NCBI GenBank assembly: GCA_023614405.1
Contig: CM042697.1
Coordinates: 189,657,189 to 189,721,188 of the forward strand
Length of the DNA: 64,000 nucleotides
Direction: 5' to 3'
From: Avena insularis
Taxonomy: Eukaryota; Streptophyta; Magnoliopsida; Poales; Poaceae
Under the pieces are notes generated by a model that saw only the letters and a program-made list of their open reading frames with translations, ran no database searches and was not told the origin of the DNA. Every line of letters begins with the position of its first letter. Position 1 is the stretch's first letter. Positions 11,531 to 23,862 of the stretch are shown piece after piece. Both the position numbers and the translations under genes were made by a program.

Positions 11531-14500
11531 TGTAGCATCCAAATTGTCTAACAATTGCAATGCTACTAGCCTAGTCTATATATATGCTACTTCCTACATA
11601 TAATTGTTCCATCATAATTATATCATGCTCATGTCATCATGCCACCTTGCATTTGAGCATCATATAAAACCCCTTTTTGTTTGGTTCTTATCTCATATGC
11701 ATTGTTAATTGTATTTGCCTCTTGATATTGTATTTGGTTCTTGATATATTGTTTAATGCCCAAGTTGAGTTGGGGGCATATCTTTTATTAACTCCACCAC
11801 CTTTCTTTCACCACCTTATAATTCCACCATCCAACCAAATATGAGCTTTGCACTTTACGTGGGTTTTACCTCTAGCTCATGTGGGTTGGGATGGATCCAA
11901 TTCTTTCTCCACATGCTCTCATCTTAGCATCATGTTGTTTTCACATCATTGATATATGAGAGCCACATGGCCACTTTTGCATGCCTTGTGAGTGGACCCT
12001 TTTCCTAGCTTCCATATGGATTATTATGGATTTATGCTCATGTGGGGGTATTTTTGAGACTAGTAAGCATCTAGTGGCATACACACACTAGCAAGTCCCC
12101 AATTATAATCCAATGTGATCATCTCCATCTATTCCACTTGGGGCTTTCTTTTAAAATTCTTGGTTTGGCTTTCTTCCACTTGTGGGAATGCATAAGATTA
12201 ATGCCATGTGATAAAATTGTTTTCACAAAATCAACATGGCAATAAATATTTTGCATGGGCCATGCAAGTGCCACCTTTTCTAGTATTTGGTTTTTATTTG
12301 AGTCTTGAGGGGATCATCACCTCTCTCTGACTCTATCCCTTCTTTTGGCTTGATCTATGTTGATCTTTCTTAAACCCTAGCACTCCATCCCTCTCTTTTT
12401 CTTGTTTGATCTTGGTTGTTCTTGGCATGATCTTGTCCAAGGCAAACCCTAACCACCACCCCTTCTCTCTTAACCTCTATCTAGGTGCCACTCATATCAT
12501 CTACCGTTCATCACCATAACCCCCCCTCTCTCCTAAACCCTAAACCATGACCTAACCTAGCTACCACCACCCTCTCTCCCTGGCCCCACCTAGCTACTCC
12601 CTCCACCCCACAAGCCCTAACCCGAGCCTAGCTCCAAACCCTAACCTAGCCCGAGCCTACCCCCTCTCCTTTCTCTAGCTCCCCCTCTCTGCCAAGAGGA
12701 CCCCAGCCCGAGCCTACCCTCCCAGACCACCATGCCCCACCTAGAAGCCCCCTCCTCTACATGCCCTGCCCCTGCCGACCCTAGCACGTGAAGGAGGGAG
12801 GAGAGAAAAAGGGTGGCCGAGCCACCTTTTTCCATCTACCCCACCTCCCCACGGCATCTCCCCCTCTCTGCTACCTACCACCACCCCACCACCTCTCTGC
12901 CTCGCCCAGCTACCCCCCAGATCTACCCCAAGGGCGCCCTGCCCTCTCCCCTCTCTTCTCCATCGCCACCGGCTACACCATCGCCGGCACCCTCGGCCTC
13001 CTCTCGGCTACACCGTCTCAAGGCGACGATGACGTGGAGGCGGTCGAGGCGCATAAGGAGACCCCTAGCAGCCCCTACATGGAGCCGCGAGGAAGCCCTG
13101 CACGCAGAACCATCGACGCCGTGCCGAAACCCTAGTTCATCTGTCCGTCTGCATCACCGTCGCCTTGCTGCTCGCCGACCCGATCCACCTCCACCGACGC
13201 CCCCGCGGTGAGCGCCTGACCCTCCCAGACACCCCTGCGTGCCGATCCGTTGCCTGGTCGTGCCGTGCGTTTCATCGAGCACGCTCTGTGCGCCGGCGAG
13301 CGCAGCGTCGACTCGCTCCCCCGACGCGCAGAAACCCTAGCTAGGCCACGCCCACCTCCCTGACACCAAGCCCAAGCCAGCGCAGTGGCTCCGCCTCTGC
13401 GCGCGCCCGCAACGTCTCTGGTTCGAGCCACAAGCGCCTTCTGCCATGGCGTGCATCGACCTGTCGCGCAAGAGAGAGAGAGAAGAAGCACAGTACGGCG
13501 TGGTAGTTTTACAGAACACCCCCTCCGTTTCTTTTCTGCTCAACCCGCACTCCCTCGTGGCCCACTTGTCAGCCTCGTGGCGTTTTTGCAAAAAGGCTCC
13601 CCTGCTTTGGCCGCATCAACCCGCAGTCCCCCCTGAGCCGCGTGGCAACCTCGAGCCCGCCCACTGGCGTGTGGGTCCGCTTGTGCCGTGGTCCCACCTG
13701 TCATTCGCTGGAGCTAGATTAGGCCGCGGTGTAAGCTGTTCTGCGCGCTGGGCTGCTGAGTCAGCCAGTGACCCCACCCGTCGGTGTCTGTGTCTGAATC
13801 TGTCTAGGTATAAAAAGGTTTTCTAGATTTCTGTTTAATTCAAATCTTTTTAAATTTATTTCAAATTCAATTCAAATCTGTTTTATAATATCTTTTAATT
13901 CTTAACTTCAAATAATACAAATAATATATGTTTTCAAATCAGAAAAATGTGAGGAATTCAAATATGGCCTCTAAAATATATTTTGAACACTTTAAAATTC
14001 CAAGTTGATTTAATTACAATAAAATGCCCTTTTGACTTAATAAATTAATAACTTTTGTTTTATAACTCCAAATTTAACAAATAATATGTCTAAAATGATT
14101 AGCTCGACGAGACCTTTATGTTTGTGCATTCCTTTATCTGTTTTGAAGCATGCATCATATAAATATAAAGTATACAGCAACTTAATTGAGGTTAAAATGT
14201 GGCTAAAACTCAATAAAATGATTATTTCTTGTATTCCACACCTCACCCATGCCATGCTACTTTAATGCCATGCAAATTGTGCATCATTCATCATGGCATG
14301 ATTGTCTGCTTGTCGCATTTATTCATATGCTTCCGCACTTTATTTATGTTGTCCCTTGTTTGTTTGGTTCTTCTCCGAATAGACGCTGAGCAGGGGATAT
14401 ATCAAGAGAACCAGGAGCACTACCCAGATCCATCCCTTGCTTCAACTGAGCTGCCAGGCAAGCACTACCACATGCTTGCATACATATAGTACCTATTGCC

Positions 14501-16158
14501 TCTTTCTTATTCTTGCATCATTGAGTCGCGATTGAATTCAATTGAATCCCAAGTATTGCATAGCCTTTACTTTTAAACCCCACCAAAGCTTGTTCCTCCA
14601 TCCCATGAGCCATTACGACAGGAGTTGTTTGAGCCATGTGAGTCATAGAACAGCATGTGTAGGGTATGTGATGTCTGATGGATAACGAGGTACCTATACA
14701 ACTTAATCTGAGTAGTAATGGGATAACTAATGAAAGTGGCATCGGTGAGCCATATTCGCTATTTGGTTTTTCAGGCTCACTTGTGTCCGTGGGACCCAGT
14801 ACTTGATTCATGTTCCTTGAATATTCACGCTATCCACATCCGGAGGCTTATGAACCCCCAGCGAGCTTGATTCATTCTTATTTCTTGGGGCCACAAACTA
14901 GTTTGAGGTTTTATTTACTATCCTGTACTTATGCCATGCTTCTTGCTTTATTTAAATTGTGCGAGGTAATGCACCTTTGTCTTTGTTAGGAAAGCGAGTG
15001 TTTTCAGTGTCGACAAGCCAGTCACATTTTCGGTTCCCGATCGTTCACAGCGACGCAAACCTTGAGGCCGTCTCGGAGTCAGCTAACTTCGTTGCGGGTA
15101 GCTCAATGGGGTGGCCCCCTGAAATATTTCTGAATCCTGTAATTGCTTTGTCGTGACTGCCTCGTTGGGTTTTGATTTGGTTTTTCCAAGGCATATCGAG
15201 TGTGTGTTGCTATTGGTGCACCTATGAGGTAAAACTTTTCAAAGCCGTGTCCATGATTATGGGCGACTTGAGCACAGTTTCTCGATCATAGACAAGCATA
15301 ACTAAAGTACCGTTTTTAACTTGACTAGACTAGGTACCTGACTAGTAAATAGTGCAACACTCATGGAATGGATAATAAAACTGCCAACGGATGGGGGGGT
15401 TGTTCGTCCGCTTCCTCGTCGGTAAGCGGGGAGGAGGATGGATCTGTGGATATTACAGTCATAACTGTTATAACTGTTGTTATTAATTCACGGACACCCG
15501 TCTATCTCTAGTTAGGCGGATGGTTAGCGAGTATCTATAGAATTGCTAGGGTTTATCTTTCGCTGCAATTGCGTCACCCAGTTGTGTCCCTTTAGAGGCA
15601 TAAAGACTTGCTGAGTACCCTAGGGTCTCACCGATAAATTATTGGTTCGGATGAACAGTACACTCGCAAGATGGATCTTGGGTGGAGAGGCAGACGATGT
15701 GAACGATCATTCGGTGTAGAGATTCGAACGGGATCCGTGAGATCTGTGGGCGGGATGTGCTTATTTATGGGGCATCTTATGCCGATTTGCTTCTTATCCG
15801 TACTCGGATTTTGTCTTCCGCTTCCGCTTGATACTCTGATGTTTGATGTATGAGGAGATATCCTAAACTATTATATCTATCTAGGATATTTGGATCTTGC
15901 CGTATGGCGTTGCTATATTTCCTTTCTTTTTAGATGGAATGGCTCTGATGTACTATTGTATGGTGGCTTGCATACATACTCATTTGTGTATGTAGTTGAT
16001 CCTTCGCCGATTACGCGCCGTTCTTGTCCCGATGTTTGGAAATGGTTGGGACGGCCGAAAGAATCTACCTGTGAGTGGCATTTGGGCCCCATTACTATTT
16101 CAACCATTTCTGCTCATCCGAGCTTGTAACTAGGGCGTAATTCACCGAGGTAGTTACA
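11531..16158 (+). repeat. 5' LTR of the LARD-type element (4628 bp)
   Basis: It runs from TGTAGCATCC to GAGGTAGTTACA. A C-rich segment (about 12,550-13,400) is followed by a TATA-like box at 13809, AT-rich DNA to about 14,250, and a U5-like tail containing AACTGTTATAACTGTTGTTATT-type phrases near 15,460. The ORFs at 12,788-13,826 are low-complexity Pro/Ser/Arg frames in the C-rich part and are not conserved in frame in the 3' LTR, so I leave them out. Several blocks (about 13,010-13,120; 14,960-15,090; 15,640-15,740) differ from the 3' LTR by many small indels, while neighbouring hundreds of bases are nearly identical. Confidence 0.9.
13809..13817 (+). promoter_or_regulatory. Candidate TATA box in the LARD 5' LTR
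   Basis: TATAAAAAG lies directly after the C-rich block and before AT-rich DNA. The same motif in the same setting is at 21485-21493 in the 3' LTR. It is the best candidate for the start of the element's transcript (U3/R border just downstream). This is a motif call only. Confidence 0.5.
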
Positions 16159-16172
16159 ATTGGTATCGAGCC
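16159..16172 (+). promoter_or_regulatory. Primer binding site of the LARD-type element
   Basis: Directly after the LTR the sequence reads ATTGGTATCGAGCC. The usual initiator-Met tRNA PBS in plant LTR elements is TGGTATCAGAGC. Here one base is missing (TGGTATCGAGC), which may be a decay mutation or a sequence error. Position, two bases inside the LTR, is standard. Confidence 0.75.
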
Positions 16173-19100
16173 ATCCCGCCCTTCGTGGTCTCAGCCAAAT
16201 GGTCGTTATGCATCTAGCAAATATTTTGGTAGCTATGTATACTAGGGAAAAACAAAACGCGAGAGTAGGACTGCTTCCACTTTTCTTCTTACCCACCCAC
16301 CACCCTTTTCTGGTAAGGAAGTGTTACGTTTTCAATCCTCTTCTTAAAAATTCAAACTAGGATTCACGTGTTCTGGGTTTCCGTAGTACCATAGAAAGTG
16401 TGTGTGTGTGTGCGTGTGTGTGTAATTCCTTGTCTCTCTGTTGTATCCACTTGTTATCTCTATCTGCCTTTTGGTTATCAACTGTTGGTACATTCCATAC
16501 TGACAGGTTTTTGGAAACCGGCGCAATCTATCTGACTCCTTGTTAACCGGTGCCATCTTCTTAAGGGTGTCCTTCCTTCTAGCAACTCCTCGTTCTGTGC
16601 AAGCATCTGTTGCTAATCTCTATCTGATAAGTGATTTTGCGCATCTATTGGTATTTTAATGCCAAAAAATGCGGAAATTTTTTCTTTGATACATCTGTGT
16701 TTCCACACTCCTTTTCAGTCGTGTGTGAAACATTATCTGTCTCCCTTTTATCAGCATGTCCATGCTAACTCATTCTTTTGTCACCGGCGCTTAATCCTGG
16801 AGTTTCGTTTCATCAACATTTCTCTTGGGCTAATTACATAACATGAGTCGATCCGATGCTGATGATTGTAATTTGGTTCTCGGCATAGCTATATTCCACT
16901 CATGGTAAGTGTCGATTGGAATATGAAAAAAAAATGCTATCAACCGTCACCATCTGGAGGATAAGGTTATCTCCTGTGATTTCGAGTACACCGTGATCAT
17001 ATCTATGCATATTCAAGCATCTTTGGCAATCCGGAGTTTCTCAAGGCACTACGGCGATCTATCATCTGTTCATCATGCGGCACATCTTTTTCAACTCCAT
17101 ATCTGCACATCTTTTTCGTCTCTGATAGCTCATACCATAAGCAAAGCTATATCATCGCTTCTTAACCAAGATCTCTTTATCTTTGTAACCGGTGATCCTA
17201 TCGACAATGTGAACCAGGTGACATCTCTTTTTCTTCTGAAGGACCAGATAATCTATTCTTCCAGTGCATCTTCTTCAACACGAACCTGTGCTCTTAATGT
17301 GGATCTTTCAAAGAGCGTTGAGCTCAGGAAGTGTTTTGAGCATTTGTTCGTTTCTCTCGCCTTTTGAACTTGATATTCTGGGAATATCTTGTTAATCCTT
17401 GGTGGTATATGTTGATAATATGCTTGCCTATTCCATATCAAGGGAAGGACAGGGAAGATCATCTGTGTCTCTTTCTCTCAAGCTTCGTGAGCACTGCCTG
17501 TGTGCAAAGTCTCAAAGCGTGAATTCTGGCTTCTTGAAGTCACCTATATCGACCACGTCCTTCTGCTAAATACATTGCATCAATTCTGGGATTAGCAAGT
17601 CCATTGTTAATTCCATCCTCCATCTTCAACCAGTCCGGAGTTGTTCCTTGTTGGCAAGTTATCATCGTCGTTTCGCTAAAGCTTTTCCTCAAAACTGCTA
17701 AATCTCTCTCAATCATTTCAAGAAGAACATGGAGTTCTTTTCACCTCTATCTTGTCAAGTAATCTCTTGAAACCCTCTCGCTCTATCGTCTATGCTCAAT
17801 CCACCGGAGGCCATGAAGACCTTCCAGATCTTGTATTCCTTCCATTCAAGTTGGTGTTATCTTTTTCTGTATCTGTTGAATCTTGCAGTTGTCTCCGTGA
17901 TCTTCCTTCATATCTTTCTGGTGGCTTGGTACTTCAGACATGACGACAACATCATCACCCTTATCTATCTTGGATCCGGTAAAATGTTGGCATCTATCCT
18001 TGTTTTCTAACGGAGTTCCATTAGTTATCCTTGTCAATACCTTCAGTCTGTTTCGGTAGTTGGGTTGCATGGTTTTCCTATTCATGTGCGGAGTAATGCT
18101 TTGAGTGCGGGATGGAGTAGCTACCATACCACTACTCTTATCATTCGCTCTTGTACATTGAATTGGTGAATTAATGTGATTTCACTCATTCCACGGAAGT
18201 TAGAAGTGGCCTTTATCCCTCGATACTTTTACTCCGTCCTTGTTTTTCCGGAGTGCTCTCTCGAACAAAGTAATCAATAATCTCTTGTTGGTGGTCTGTC
18301 TATTCTAGGTGGAGCAAAATCTACAATTATCTGGTGGAAACAAACGCAAACTCTTTTCTGTCCTCGTCAATCTACCGGTGCTCTACTTCCCCAAACAAGA
18401 TGAAAGGAAACTATCTCTCTCTTTGTTTCATCAATTCTTTTGCTGTGGTAAAGCCAAATATGGTTGATGCCATCAGCCGCAATCTATTGCGTTAGCCTCA
18501 AGGCTAAAGAAAGCAATAAGTATCTCTACAATAAACTCCAGATCCTCCATATTCTTTGCTTCTCGGGATTCCACCATGATCTGGCATCACATCCGTCTCT
18601 GGAAGTTATATCCGCGCACCTCAATTGCGTGATCCTTGGTTCCTACCGGCGCAACAAGAATCTAATCCGACAATGTCTAACTAAATCTTTCTGTTGATAT
18701 CAAGGGACTCTATTGTTTGAAGGCAATATTGTTTCCGTACTTCATTTCTCCAATCCGAGAGAAGATACGATGCTATTATCATAGTGGTTCAAAACCTCTC
18801 CAATCTATCTCTTTTCTTCCGGCGACACAAAGATTCATCCTCTCTCGTATCAGTAAATCTTTAATCTTAACGGCGTGTCTTTCTTTATCCATGATACATC
18901 ATCTTGTCCTTTCTTTCACAAGTGGTTCTAGTCTTTTATCATGTTTCTTGGGAGAAACCGGAGCTATGTCCATCCTACCCTTCTTGTCTCACGACAATCC
19001 TTCAACTCTTCTAACCGTTGTTTCTCAAGCAAAACGCAAGACTCGCAACAAGTCTAGCAAGTTTTGCAAGGTGTAGCGGTCGCACCATTCCGTTCTTCAT

Positions 19101-19193
19101 CCTCTTGGGAACGTGAGGGTCACCCTCGTTCGAACACCCGCCTCTCCTTGTGTTGTTTTCTTTTCCTAGGAATCTCGGGGCGAGATTCTTGTT
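16173..19193 (+). other. Coding-free interior of the LARD-type element
   Basis: About 3 kb between PBS and polypurine tract hold no ORF above ~125 codons and no phrase recognisable as gag or pol. The DNA is T/C-rich on the plus strand with many TCTTC and ATCTC stretches and a GT microsatellite near 16,399. In LARDs this region is reported to be conserved as RNA structure for packaging and reverse transcription rather than as protein. I could not test folding here. Confidence 0.8.
16399..16423 (+). repeat. (GT)n microsatellite
   Basis: About twelve GT dinucleotides, with one GC interruption, inside the LARD interior. Confidence 0.9.
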
Positions 19194-19207
19194 TAGTGGG
19201 GGAGAGT
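19194..19207 (+). promoter_or_regulatory. Polypurine tract of the LARD-type element
   Basis: GTGGGGGAGAG, followed by TT, ends just before the TGTAGCATCCC start of the 3' LTR. Purine-rich DNA at this place primes plus-strand DNA synthesis in LTR retroelements. Confidence 0.8.
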
Positions 19208-22200
19208 TGTAGCATCCCAATTGTCTAACAATTGCAATGCTACTAGCCTAGTCTATATATATGCTACTTCCTACATATAATTGTTGCATCATAATTATAT
19301 CATGCTCATGTCATCATGCCACCTTGCATTTGAGCATCATATAAAACCCCTTTTTGTTTGGTTCTTATCTCATATGCATTGTAAATTGTAATTGCCTCTT
19401 GATATTGTATTTGGTTCTTGATATATTGTTTAATGCCCAAGTTGAGTTGGGGGCATATCTTTTATTAACTCCACCACCTTTCTTTCACCACCTTATAATT
19501 ACACCATCCAACCAAATATGAGCTTTGCACTTTACGTGGGTTTTACCTCTAGCTCATGTGGGTTGGGATGGATCCAATTCTTTCTCCACATGCTCTCATC
19601 TTAGCATCATGTTGTTTTCACATCATTGATATATGAGAGCCACATGGCCACCTTTGCATGCCTTGTGAGTGGACCCTTTTCCTAGCTTCCATATGGATTA
19701 TTATGGATTTATGCTCATGTGGGGGTATTTTTGGGACTAGTAAGCATCTAGTGGCATACACACACTAGCAAGTCCCCAATTATAATCCAGTGTGATCATC
19801 TCCATCTATTCCACTTGGGGCTTTCTTTTAAAATTCTTGGTTTGGCTTTCTTCCACTTGTGGGAATGCATAAGATTAATGCCATGTGATAAAATTGTTTT
19901 CACAAAATCAACATGGCAATAAATATTTTGCATGGGCCATGCAAGTGCCACCTTTTCTAGTATTTGGTTTTTATTTGAGTCTTGAGGGGATCATCACCTC
20001 TCTCTGACTCTATCCCTTCTTTTGGATTGATCTATGTTGATCTTGCTTAAACCCTAGCACTCCATCCCTCTCTTTTTCTTGTTTGATCTTGGTTGTTCTT
20101 GGCATGATCTTGTCCAAGGCAAACCCTAACCACCACCCCTTCTCTCTTAACCTCTATCTAGGTGCCACTCATATCATCTACCCTTCATCACCATAACCCC
20201 CCTCTTTCCTAAACCCTAAACCATGACCTAACCTAGCTACCACCACCCTCTCTCCCTGGCCCCACCTAGCTACTCCCTCCACCCCACAAGCCCTAACCCG
20301 AGCCTAGCTCCAAACCCTAACCTAGCCCGAGCCTACCCCCTCTCCTTTCTCTAGCTCCCCCTCTCTGCCAAGAGGACCCCAGCCCGAGCCTACCCTCCCA
20401 GACCACCATGCCCCACCTAGAAGCCCCCTCCTCTACCTGCCCTGCCCCGGCCGACCCTAGCACGTGAAGGAGGGAGGAGAGAAAAAGGGTGGCCGAGCCA
20501 CCTTTTTCCATCTACCCCACCTCCCCACGGCATCTCCCCCTCTCTGCTACCTACCACCACCCCACCACCTCTCTGCCTCGCCCAGCTACCCCCAAGATCT
20601 ACCCCAAGGGCGCCCTGCCCTCTCCCCTCTCTTCTCCATCGCCACCGGCTACACCATCGCCGGCACCCTCGGCCTCCTCTCGGCTACACGTCTGCAGGCG
20701 GCAGCCTTGACGTGGAGGCGGTCGAGGCGCATAAGAGACCCTGTAGCAGCCCCGTACACGGAGCCGCGAAGAGGAAGCCCCAGACCGCCAGAACCATCGA
20801 CGCCCGCGCCGAAACCCTAGTTCATCTGTCCGTCTGCATCACCGTCGCCTTGCTGCTCGCCGACCCGATCCACCTCCACCGACGCCCCCGCGGTGAGCGC
20901 CTGACCCTCCTAGACACCCCTGCATGCCGATCCGTTGCCTGGTCGTGCCGTGCGTTTCATCGAGCACGCTCTGTGCGCCGCGAGCGCAGCGTCGACTCGC
21001 TCTCCCGACGCGCAGAAACCCTAGCTAGGCCACGCCCACCTCCCTAACACCAAGCCCAAGCCAGCGCAGTGGCTCCGCCTCTGCGCGCGCCCGCAACGTC
21101 TCGGGTTCGAGCCCGCGCGCTGCCGTAGGCGTGCGCCATCACCTGTCAGAGAGAGAGAAGAAGCACAGTACGGCGTGGTAGTTTTACAGAACACCCCCTC
21201 CGTTTCTTTTCTGCTCAACCCGCACTCCCTCGTGGCCCACTTGTCAGCCTCGTGGCATTTTTGCAAAAAGGCTCCCCTGCTTTGGCCGCATCAACCCGCA
21301 GTCCCCCCTGAGCCGCGTGGCAACCTCGAGCCCGCCCACTGGCGTGTGGGTCCGCTTGTGCCGTGGTCCCACCTGTCATTCGCTGGAGCTAGATTAGGCC
21401 GCGGTGTAAAGCTGTTCTGCGCGCTGGGCTGCTGAGTCAGCCAGTGACCCCACCCGTCGGTGTCTATGTCTGAATCTGTCTGGGTATAAAAAGTTTTTCT
21501 AGATTTCTGTTTAATTCAAATCTTTTTAAATTTATTTCAAATTCAATTCAAATCTGTTTTATAATATATTTTAATTCTTAACTTCAAATAATACAAATAA
21601 TATATGTTTTCAAATCAGAAAAATGTGAGGAATTCAAATATGGCCTCTAAAATATATTTTGAACACTTTAAAATTCCAAGTTGATTTAATTACAATAAAA
21701 TGCCCTTTTGACTTAATAAATTAATAACTTTTGTTTTATAACTCCAAATTTAACAAATAATATGTCTAAAATGATTAGCTCGACGAGACCTTTCTGTTTG
21801 TGCATTCCTTTATCTGTTTTGAAGCATGCATCATATAAATATAAAGTATACAGCAACTTAATTGAGGTTAAAATGTGGCTAAAACTCAATAAAATGATTA
21901 TTTCTTGTATTCCACACCTCACCCATGCCATGCTACTTTAATGCCATGCAAATTGTGCATCATTCATCATGGTATGATTGTTTGCTTGTCGCATTTATTC
22001 ATATGCTTGCGCACTTTATTTATGTTGGCCCTTGTTTGTTTGGTTCTTCTCCGAATAGGCAATGAAGGTGGGATATATCAAGAGAACCAGGAGCACTACC
22101 CAGATCCATCCCTTGCTTCAACTGAGCTGCCAGGCAAGCACTACCACATGCTTGCATACATATAGTACCTATTGCCTCTTTCTTATTCTTGCATCATTGA

Positions 22201-23857
22201 GTCGCGATTGCATTCAATTGAATCCCAAGTATTGCATAGCCTTTACTTTTAAACCCCACCAAAGCTTGTTCCTCCATCCCATGAGCCATTACGACAGGAG
22301 TTGTTTGAGCCATGCGAGTCGTAGAACAGCATGTGTAGGGTATGTGAGTGTCTGATGGATAACGAGGTACCTATACAACTTAATCTGAGTAGTAATGGGA
22401 TAACTAATGAAAGTGGCATCGGTGAGCCATATTCGCTATTTGGTTTTCAGGCTCACTTGTGTCCCGTGGGACCCAGTACTTGATTCTGTTCCTTGAATAT
22501 TCGCTATCCACATCCGGAGGCTTATGAACCCCCGAGCGAGCTTGATTCATTCTTATTTCTTGGGGCCACAAACTAGTTTGAGGTTTTATTTACTATCTGT
22601 CTTGATGCCATGCTTTTGCTTTATTTAAATTGTGCGAGTCTTGCTGCTTTGTCTTGTTTAGGAAAGCAGAGTGTTTTCGCGGTGTCGACAATCTCAGTCA
22701 CATTTTCGGGTTCCCGATCGTTCCACCAGCACGCAAACCTTGAGGCCGTCTCGAGTCGGCTAACCGTTCTTGGGTAGCTCAATGGGGTGGCCCCCTGAAA
22801 TATTTCTGAATCCTGTAATTGCTTTGTCGTGACTGCCTCGTTGGGTTTTGATTTGGTTTTTCCGAGGCATATCGAGTGCGTGTTGCTATTTGTGCACCCC
22901 TGCAGGGTAAAACTTTCTGAAAGCCGTGTCCGCGGTTATGGACGACTTGGAGCACAGTTTCTCGATCATATACAAGCATAACTAAAGTACCGTTTTTAAC
23001 TTGACTAGACTAGGTACCTGACTAGTAAATAGTGTAACACTCATGGAATGGATAATAAAACTGCCAACGGATGGGGGGGTTGTTCGTCCACTTCCTCGTC
23101 GGTAAGCGGGGAGGAGGATGGATCTATGGATATTACCGTCATAACTGTTATAACTGTTGTTATTAATTCACGGACACCCGTCTATCTCTGGTTAGGCGGA
23201 TGGTTAGCGAGTATCTATAGAATTGCTAGGGTTTATCTTTCGCTGCAATTGCGTCACCCCAGGTTGTGTCCCCTTTAGAGGCATAAAGACTTGCTGAGTA
23301 CCCCTAGGGTCTCACACGATAAATTATTGGTTCAGATGAACAGGTACACTCGCAAGATGGATACTGGGTGGAGGAGACGGACGATGTGGGCAACGATCAT
23401 TGTGTAGAGATTAGGAGCGAGGATCCGTGAGATCTGTGGGCGGGATGTGCTTATTTATGGGGCATCTTATGCCGATTTGCTTCTTATCCATACTCGGATT
23501 TTGTCTTCCGCTTCCGCTTGATACTCTGATGTTTGATGTATGAGGAGATATCCTAAACTATTATATCTATCTAGGATATTTGGATCTTGCCGTATGGCGT
23601 TGCTATATTTCCTTTCTTTTTAGATGGAATGGCTCTGATGTACTATTGTATGGTGGCTTGCATACATACTCATTTGTGTATGTAGTTGATCCCTTCGCCT
23701 GCCGATTACGCCGCCCGTTCTTGTCCCGATGTGTGGAAATGGTTGGGACGGCCGAAAGGTCTACCTGTGAGTGGCATTTGGGCCCCACCGTACTATTTCA
23801 ACCATTTCTGCTCATCCAGGCTTGTAACTAGGAGCGTAATTCACCGAGGTAGTTACA
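19208..23857 (+). repeat. 3' LTR of the LARD-type element (4650 bp)
   Basis: It runs from TGTAGCATCCC to GAGGTAGTTACA and aligns end to end with the 5' LTR. Its TATA-like box is at 21485. This copy reads more regularly than the 5' LTR in the blocks where the two disagree. Confidence 0.9.
21485..21493 (+). promoter_or_regulatory. Candidate TATA box in the LARD 3' LTR
   Basis: TATAAAAAG, the counterpart of 13809 in the 5' LTR. In this copy it could drive read-out into the flanking solo LTR. Confidence 0.45.
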
Positions 23858-23862
23858 CTTAA
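23858..23862. repeat. Target-site duplication CTTAA (right copy) of the LARD-type element
   Basis: Directly follows the TTACA end of the 3' LTR and matches 11526-11530. Confidence 0.9.

Larger units (their letters stand above)
11531..23857 (+). mobile_element. Complete LARD-type (Sukkula-like) non-autonomous LTR retrotransposon
   Basis: The element is 12,327 bp long: a 4628-bp 5' LTR, a 3049-bp interior and a 4650-bp 3' LTR, bounded by TG...CA and the CTTAA target duplication. A PBS-like and a PPT-like site flank the interior, but nothing in the interior resembles gag, protease, RT, RNase H or integrase. LTRs of about 4.5 kb around a ~3-3.5-kb non-coding domain match the Large Retrotransposon Derivatives (LARD, including Sukkula) described from barley and relatives. 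Assignment to that class rests on architecture, not on a database match. It would have to borrow all proteins from an autonomous partner. It sits inside the minus-strand solo LTR, so it is the younger insertion. Divergence between the LTRs is about 1-2 percent in clean stretches (4 differences in the first ~300 bp, counted by eye). Confidence 0.88.

Noticed and set aside
12525..12545. CCTAAACCCTAAACC, telomere-like motif (also near 20,215 and 25,308)
   Set aside because: Only about two heptamer copies, inside LTRs; not a telomeric array.
12788..13826. Overlapping 100-130-codon ORFs rich in Pro, Ser and Arg in the LARD 5' LTR (and 20,317-21,435 in the 3' LTR)
   Set aside because: They lie in a C-rich LTR block, are open on both strands, and lose their frame between the two LTR copies.
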